A DNA stretch of 64,000 bases from Diospyros lotus (Eukaryota > Streptophyta > Magnoliopsida > Ericales > Ebenaceae): positions 29,627,119 through 29,691,118 of the forward strand of contig NC_068350.1 of NCBI RefSeq assembly GCF_014633365.1. Reading direction: 5' to 3'. Below are positions 57,267 to 64,000 of the stretch, piece by piece (position 1 is the first letter of the stretch; every line of letters starts with the position of its first letter). The notes beneath the pieces are model-generated. The model ran no database searches. It was not told the origin of the DNA and worked only from the letters and a program-made list of their open reading frames with translations. The position numbers and the translations under genes were made by a program.

Positions 57267-58440
57267 CAAGTGCAAGCGCGTGAGAAGGTAAGAAAAATAG
57301 GAAAAATTCTAGGAAAATTTTGGAAAATTAGGAAATATTGTTTTATTGATATTCCAAAATTTTGGCCAGGAAATATACTTGGGCACGCATTTTGAGGTAA
57401 GACATGTATACCGAGATAGCCCAATAAGCTTGATCAAGGTGAGTGATTTTCCCTAAAAATTTATACGTGGTATGTTTGCCTATATTGAGCATGATTTTCA
57501 TAAGGGTTGTCAAATTATATGCAATTTATGTGCATCTGGTCATATCTTTACATGTTTTATTGCATTGATAATTGGGATATTTCATTTGGCATGATATTGT
57601 TAGCATGTCGATACTTGTGATGGGGTGGGATGTTACGCTCGTAGTGTAGCCGCATTTCCCTAACGAGTGTTATCAGATATCGTAGGAGTCTCCGACAACA
57701 TGTTTTATTGCATCGATAATTGGGACATTTCATTTGGCATGATATTGTTGGCATATTGATACTTGTGATGGGGTGGGATGTTACTCTTGTAGTATAGCAG
57801 CATTTCCCCAACGGGTGTTATCGGATACTGTAGGAGTCTCCCATGCCAGGGATGGATTTTCCAAAGGGTGAATGCCGGGGTGATTGCCTAGGGTTCCGTG
57901 TCGAGGCTAGAATACAGATCAAAGCTACACCAGGGTGTTTATTTATTCATGTCCATGCATTTTTCATTCATGAAATTATTTAACCCTCATATAGAAGTTT
58001 CATCTTTTAATATTGGATTCTATTCTTGCAATATTCAACGTTCTAGGTGAGACGAGTAGGAAGAAGGGTAAAGAGGTGGCTAAAACTTGAGCGTGTTGGC
58101 AAACGTGTAGTAAGTCCTACGCCAAGGCTAGGACAAGTTGTTTTGTTGTTTTGTGCTTATCTTATTGACGATTATTGTAATGTTATGGTTGTTGAACCAT
58201 TTGTATGGATTTACTTATATTGCAATTACAAGATTTCATTAGGTTCCGATTCTGCTTCCTCTAATGGATAAATACCATTCCTTAGCTTTACTTTGGGAAT
58301 GTTCAATTTATGTATGTATGCTTGAGGATTTTTGTATGATATCCAAAGGTGGTAATGAGCGAAAGAATGTGTGTGAGGGAATAAAAAAAAAAAAAAAGAT
58401 CTTAGCATAATAACATGCCCTGAGAAGGCGGGGTGTTACA
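57267..58440 (+). mobile_element. Right part of the Tekay-like 5' LTR
   Basis: It ends GAAGGCGGGGTGTTACA at 58440. A roughly 120-bp segment is duplicated (GGGGTGGGATGTTAC at 57620 and again at 57772). It is directly followed by the leader and gag remnant of a Ty3/Gypsy element in plus orientation. Confidence 0.7.
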
Positions 58441-58666
58441 TCGTCACAAAGACCTAAACTGTTTAAGGCAAGTATGGGACTTAAGTGGTCCACGTGACCC
58501 CCTTTCTTACCTGGAAGCCTTTAAGTTGCGCGTTATGCATATATTAGTAAAACAAAACAATGGATTTACAAATCATAACTAACACGTAATTACATAAAAA
58601 TATTCTCCATCCTTAAGGACCCTACTTTTAGAAATTAATTATTCTTTTTATATTTCACATAAGGCT

Positions 58667-61070
58667 ATGGGAACCCGCACTAGAAATGCCAATAATAGGG
58701 GCAGGCAGCCAAAAAAAGAAGTTAATGAAACCAACAATCTCAATAACTAATTCATGTAATTTATTGACGCCATTCACAACATGGTGCCACTTGCCACACC
58801 ACTAGTTGCACATCTCCAAGAAAATCCAAGAAACAATGCAGCCTTAGTTAAGCAATTCTGGAAGCTCTAACCCCCAACTTTTGAGGGTGGGTCAGACCCT
58901 CTAGTGGTTAAGCATTGGATAACAACAATTAAGCCGATCTTCAATCTTATTGAATGTCCAAATCCTAGGAAAATGACTTGTGCCACATTCATGATACAAC
59001 AGGGAGCAAGGCACTGGTGGGATTTGACTACTAGATCCAGACCTCAGGGACATGTGTGGACTTGGGATCAGTTTAAGGAACTTTTTGACAAGAAATACTA
59101 CCCAGCTAATATTCGTAACCAGAAAGAGATAGAGTTCCTTGTTTTGAAACAAGGCAACATGACGTTGATTGAATATGAAAGAAAGTTTGATAAGCTACTG
59201 TGTTTTACACCAATGCTGGTGGATACAGAACTTAAACAAGCAAGATGTTTTGAACAGGGTTTGAGGGACGATCTCTAGGAAGCAGTTGTAACTTTTGAGC
59301 TAGGTACATATCATGAGGTGCTAGCTACGGCCCAACTAGCCAACTTTAAAGAAAATTTCAGCAGCAACAACAGGCCACCGCAATCTAGACCACTGAAAAG
59401 GCGTAAGTGGGAGGATAAGGCCAAAGGGAAGCAGGATTATGTGAAGAAGAGTAAAGGAGGTCTAACACCAGGCATTTACCAACAGAACCCAGTATGTGGC
59501 TGTTAGGAACCTACGACTGTGTACACTTCGATTCTACCCGGTTTCAATCCGTAGAGACACAAGTGCAATCTCCTCTAAGTTGGTCCACATGATCGATCCT
59601 TCCATGAATGCCTCGAGAAGTGCTAGCAACGCTAAGCGCCTTTTGAGAGACATAAAATTTCTTCTTACTTTTCCAGCTTCTTAAGCGGCATATAAATAGA
59701 GTTAAAAACCCTAGACATGCCATGGAAAAACCCTAAACACTTTAAGTCTAGCCCTTAATCACATTGGGCTGATTCTCTCCTTTTAATTGTGGAATAGGCT
59801 CGATCTAAGTGTGTGACCCCTTAGGTCCACCATTAGACTAGATGTAGGGCCAATTCTATTGGACTATATCAAGGCCCAACTTATTAAATTAATTAAAATC
59901 TTTAATTAAAATCATGGGCCTTTTAATTAACACATCTCATGGGCTTCTTAATTAAACTCTTTAATTAATAGTTTTAGAATTAATCAAATTAATTCTAAAA
60001 CCCTACATATCATGGTTAACGTCTAGAAACATGCCATGAATACCTAGCCAACGATGAAAAAGCACAGACCTTTTCAATTACAATTACCTTGCAGTAAAAT
60101 CCTTTCATCGATCTATGTCCCGATTGAATTTAGGGTATGGTTTTATAACGAAACCCTAATAATTCAATAACTATGTATCCATTCCAGATTTATGACTTGA
60201 TAGGTGAAATCAAAACACGTTTTGATTTCCACCTCACCTTAGCCAAGGATTTCCTCAGTCATGAAATCATCGGAATACATAGGACATCCTCTCATCTTGA
60301 CGATAAGTGATGAATCCTATTTTGACATTCACAAGCCTTCATATGTGATAAAGCCACACCCAATGATAGTTTGTCAATGACTCCATTAGAATCCAAAAAA
60401 CACCAAAGCATAACTAATCAAATATAAGACTACCATGATGTCTCAAGTCTAAGGATCAATTTACACTATTGGAACAAAGAAATTCCAATTCAACATTAAA
60501 CAATTACCATTAGGAATTCTGTAGCGGGTTAGTTCAGTGTACTTATTCTTATAATAAGCACCCACAATATGCACTAGTGTCCTCACACCAATGTCTATGA
60601 AACAAGACATTCTCCTTATTGAGCATGCATCATATGTGCTAGTCTATCTGAGTTATTAGTGTCCAATCCTAATAACTCTATGAATAGGAACATTTAAGAT
60701 CAAAGCTTGTAAGGAATATGTTTCATGATTGTAATCTCTATGCAGGACTATATTCCACGAGCCTATTTGATCTATGGACTTTGTCAAGTATGGATTGCAA
60801 TAAATAATGACGACAACCATCAATGACAAATAAAAACATAATGCCTTGCAGTAATAATTGATTAAAAATAAAGAATCCCAATGTAAAATATGACCAATTA
60901 CATAAAACATGATTGGCTTGTGGGGCATAACTCTAACAGTGGCAAGTGTCAAAAACGCCATGTTGGATTGTGTCTCATGGGAACTAGCGCATGTTATAAT
61001 TGTGGTGAAACGAGTCATGTGATTAGATTTTGTCCCAAGGGCCAGCTAAAGAAATAGCAACACCAACCAT
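58667..61070 (+). pseudogene. Ty3/Gypsy (Tekay/chromovirus-like) gag remnant, split by a solo LTR
   Basis: ATG at 58667 opens MGTRTRNANN; stops follow at about 58748, 58757 and 58868. The gag core runs in one frame at 58877-59500 (PPTFEGGSDP, RKMTCATFMIQQGARHWW, WDQFKELFDKKYYP, TLIEYERKFDKL), with a stop at 59276. The solo LTR (59501-60938) interrupts just before the zinc knuckle. Homology resumes at 60944 with the CCHC box CYNCGETSHVIRFC (60992-61033) and ends at KGQ. Decayed, but the domain order is clear. Confidence 0.85.
59501..60938 (-). mobile_element. Solo LTR (1438 bp), probable Copia, perfect TSD GTGGC
   Basis: TGTTAGGAACCTACG start and ATAACTCTAACA end, with GTGGC at 59496-59500 and 60939-60943. 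It lies inside the gag coding region; removing it rejoins the frame across one GTGGC copy. Minus orientation is inferred from the TGTTAGAGTTATGCCCC start and from AGGGTTTTTAACTC preceding TATTTATATG on that strand (near 59690-59712). Confidence 0.92.
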
Positions 61071-61600
61071 ATTAGTAGAAGTCGAGGAATCCCCCTAAGG
61101 GTTGAGCTAGGGTGTATGCACTCATAGGGCAAGAGGAGAATTAGGACCGCAACATGCTAGCGGGTAACATCATTATCTCTAGAATACCTACTTATACTTT
61201 GATTGGTTCTGGTTCCACCCATTCTTTTATATCCCCTAAGTTTGTGAGTAAACTCAATGCACATAAGGAACATGCAAGTGCTCCCTTAGAAGTAGTTATT
61301 TTCTTAGAAGGTGTATTAAGCACGAATTATGTAGTAAATATAGCTAAGTTAGAGATAAATGGAAAGTCTTTAGAGAAGAACTTATATGTCCTAGATATGC
61401 AAGGGTTCGATGTGATTTTTGGAATGGACTAGCTCTCCAACCATCACGCGACCATTTTGTGTTTCGAAAAGGGAAGTAGTTTGTAAGTGGCCTGGAGGAG
61501 TAGAACTTCGCCTTTCAATGATCGAGACAAAACTCCTTCCTCAAGTCATTTCAATGTTAAAGGTTAAGAAACTCTTACAGTCAGAAGGTTGCATTGGATT
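61071..61600 (+). pseudogene. Ty3/Gypsy protease remnant
   Basis: The aspartic protease block is at 61154-61430: YTLIGSGSTHSFIS has the D-S/T-G catalytic triplet altered to G-S-G, then LYVLDMQGFDVIFGMD with a stop (TAG) at the position of the usual Trp. A frame change near 61430 leads into SPTITRPFC and the linker before RT. Confidence 0.82.
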
Positions 61601-62545
61601 CTTAATGTCAGTAGTGGATAAAAGAGGAAAGGAATTAACAGTGAATGATGTTAAGATAGTGAAGGACTTTTTGAAAGTTTTTCTTGATGACCTAAGTGAA
61701 ATTCCACTAGAACAGGAAGTAGAGTTCACTATTAATCTAGTTCCCGGTTCTGTACTTATTTCTAAAGCTCCTAATAGGATGGCACCATAGGAGTTACACG
61801 AGTTTAAGACTCAAATAGAGGAACTATTAGGGAAAGGATTCATTTGACCTAGTGTATCTCCAAAGGGATCACCAGTATTGTTCGTCAAGAAGAAAGACGG
61901 ATCAATGAGGATGTGCATTGACTACTGGGAATTGAACATAATCATTATTAAGAACAAGTATCCTCTTCCTAGGATCAAGGACTTGTTTGATCAATTACGA
62001 GGTGCACGAGTATTTTCCAAGATTGATCTGAGGTCAGGATATCACTAGTTGAGGATCAGGTCTAGTGATATCTTGAAGACAACTTTCAGAACTCGATACA
62101 GTCACTATGAGTTTTTATTCATGCCCTTTGGCTTGACTAATGCTCCTAGAGTTTTTATGGACCTAATGAATTGAGTTTTCCATGAGTACTTGGATCTGTT
62201 TTTCATTATGTTTATTGATGATAATTTGGTGTACTCTCGAAGTGAAGAAGAACATAAAAAACATTTGAGGGTGGAGGGTGGTTTGAGGGATCTTGAAGAA
62301 AAAGAATCTATTTGTGAAATTCAAGAAGTGCAAATTTTGGTTGAAGTGGGTGGTATTCCTTAGGCATGTAGTCATGGCTCAAGAAATAAAAGTGGACCCC
62401 AAAAAAGTAAAAGTGGTATTGAATTGGTCAAGACCAACCAATGTAAACGAGATTCTTAGTTTCTTAGGTTTAGTTGAATACTACAAGAGGTTCATTGAAG
62501 GATTCTCCAAATTATTAGGGCCTTTGACGTAGCTGACTCACAAAG
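61601..62545 (+). pseudogene. Ty3/Gypsy reverse transcriptase remnant
   Basis: The RT fingers and palm read in one frame from 61790 to about 62275: [56 protein letters not shown] and the catalytic FIDD at 62211-62222. In-frame stops fall at 61788, 61845, 62046 and 62172. After a frameshift near 62280 the connection continues at 62293-62532 ([34 protein letters not shown]). Confidence 0.9.
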
Positions 62546-63132
62546 GTACTAAGTTTGAATGGATGGAGAAATTTGAACCTAGTTTTGAGGAATTAAAAAA
62601 AAGGTTGGTTAACAAACCAGTATTAACTATCCCTGAAGGATAAGAAGGTTTTATTATCTATAGTGATGCATCTAAGCAGGGTATTGGTGTGTATGAATGT
62701 AGAAAGGTAAGGTAGTTGCTTATGCATCAAGGCAGATGAAGTCTTATGAGCAAAACTATCCTACACACGACCTAGAACTGGCAGCGGTAGTGCATGCTTT
62801 GAAGATTTGGAGGCACTATCTGTATGAGAGTAAATGCGACATCTATACCAACCATAAGAGTCTCAACTACATCTTCATGCAAAAGGAATTGAATATGAAG
62901 CAAATGAGAAGGTTGGAATTGGTGAAGGATTATGACTGCAAAATCCACTACCACCGGGCAAGGTGAACGTGGTGGTTGACGCCTTGAGCAGAAAGATAAC
63001 GAGCCAAGTAACAACTTTGATAGCCCAGAGACTTATGTGGAAAGAATTTGAGAGGTTAAGCCTCGAGATTGTTGCCACTCCATCTGATACTGATGCTCGA
63101 ATGGCAGCACTCTTCATTCGACCAACCCTCTG
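62546..63132 (+). pseudogene. Ty3/Gypsy RNase H remnant, truncated
   Basis: EELKKRLVNKPVLTIPEG leads, after a stop, into IIYSDASKQGIGVYE (RNase H first Asp). After a frameshift: [45 protein letters not shown] (the usual D of TDH/TDHK is N), then VVVDALSRK. The alignment stops near 63130, where LTR-like sequence starts; no integrase is visible. Confidence 0.88.
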
Positions 63133-64000
63133 TGTGTTAGATATGAACCCTTAAGGCCAATTCTAGTGACACAAAGGGGTTCGATCTTGTAATTCTTTAA
63201 ATGTTATTTAAGTGGCATGTTTATGTTTTATTTATATTGCAATATGGTTTAAATTAAACATATATATATATATATCCTTTAGTATAATAAGGAGTGGATA
63301 CCATTCTTAATTATTAGGAATATGCTTAACAAATAATCCACAGTTTGTTATATTGTAAACATGTTCCTGGCCATAGAGTTCCTAACCTAGATATTAGCAA
63401 CTCGCAAAGGTTAGCACATCATCTTCCTCCTTGTTCAGTATGAGATAGTGAAAGATAAGATTAGTGAGTTTTGTGCCATTCTGTATGAGATATAGAAGGA
63501 AGATGAGTGGGTGCTCGTTATAGGAACGAGTTCACTGAATGAGACTGTTAGAATTAAATCACATGGGTTTTATCTCATGGATCAACGATTCAAAGTTAAC
63601 TACAGATGTGGAACTAGTCCTTAGACCTGGGATGATATGGATATATGTGCATTGGTGGATTAGGTTATCAGAAATACTATATGGTCATTCTAATTAGAGA
63701 CGATCATACGTATCTATGTGCCTAATTTAGTGATGCATGAGGTATATGTGCATCAGACATAGAATCTATCACCTCGACATTTATGAGGAGGATATCCTAT
63801 GCGATCTAGTAATCACTTGATGATAAATCCCTGGCTAAGGTAATATGACGATGGAATGTGTGTTCCATAATGGTTGTGTCATATTAGTTAAGATTGATTT
63901 TGGATTTGGTCATATGATGAGATTAAGAAATTTGATCTGCTAATCGTGATCTCATATCTTGTCAAGATATAGAATGATAGAGGGACCGTATTACATGGTA
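63133..64000. mobile_element. Probable LTR cut by the window end
   Basis: TGTTAGATATGAACCC follows directly on the RNase H remnant and begins non-coding sequence with an AT dinucleotide run (63261-63275) and Copia-LTR-like phrasing. The far end and target duplication lie outside the window. Confidence 0.45.

Overview
The window is nuclear DNA of a flowering plant, most likely a woody dicot or magnoliid; I cannot name the species. It holds one spliced plant gene in more than 50 kb of nested retrotransposon and CACTA-transposon debris. I found no intact rRNA or tRNA gene, no organelle sequence and no CRISPR array.

The one host gene lies at about 16.2-20.5 kb (+). It has four coding exons and a 5'-leader intron, and encodes a 548-residue receptor-like cytoplasmic kinase relative. 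The protein keeps the kinase fold and an MGC lipidation signal but lacks every catalytic residue, so it is a predicted pseudokinase. A 178-bp Mutator-type MITE with a perfect 9-bp target duplication sits just upstream.

Left arm (1-15.8 kb): the end of an LTR; a truncated CACTA element on the minus strand with a decayed TNP2-type transposase (2.3-5.8 kb); a solo LTR (6.8-9.6 kb) inside an older LTR; another solo LTR (11.3-12.9 kb); then mostly unassigned DNA.

Right arm (20.6-64 kb): pieces of Ty3/Gypsy TAT-like elements (gag and protease at 25-26.4 kb, gag at 42 kb) and of a Tekay/chromovirus-like Ty3/Gypsy element (gag, protease, RT and RNase H at 58.7-63.1 kb). These are repeatedly interrupted by solo LTRs, a complete CACTA element (35.4-38.2 kb), a 5S-rRNA-bearing Cassandra-type solo LTR (34.3 kb) and one element with both LTRs and an apparently non-coding interior (LARD type, 48.7-57.3 kb). 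Ten solo LTRs can be delimited by TG...CA-type ends and 5-bp target duplications, against one element with paired LTRs.

The most unusual pattern is in the U3 (promoter) parts of many of these LTRs. Several unrelated LTR families carry, about 40-250 bp upstream of a TATA box, an irregular array of a short dyad or near-palindromic motif. Each family has its own motif: GTCGAC-cored, TATCCGGATA-type, GGAGTGCACTCC/CCGAGTGG-type, CACCCTCGAGT-type or AATCTTCTAAGATT. Two further arrays (CTCTCGGGAAG-type and TTACTCGAGTAAT-type) lie in LTR-like DNA without a placed promoter. This looks like convergent use of promoter-proximal dyad arrays. Its function is unknown; the closest comparisons I know are Tnt1 U3 enhancer repeats and the element-specific motif arrays bound by VANC proteins of VANDAL transposons.
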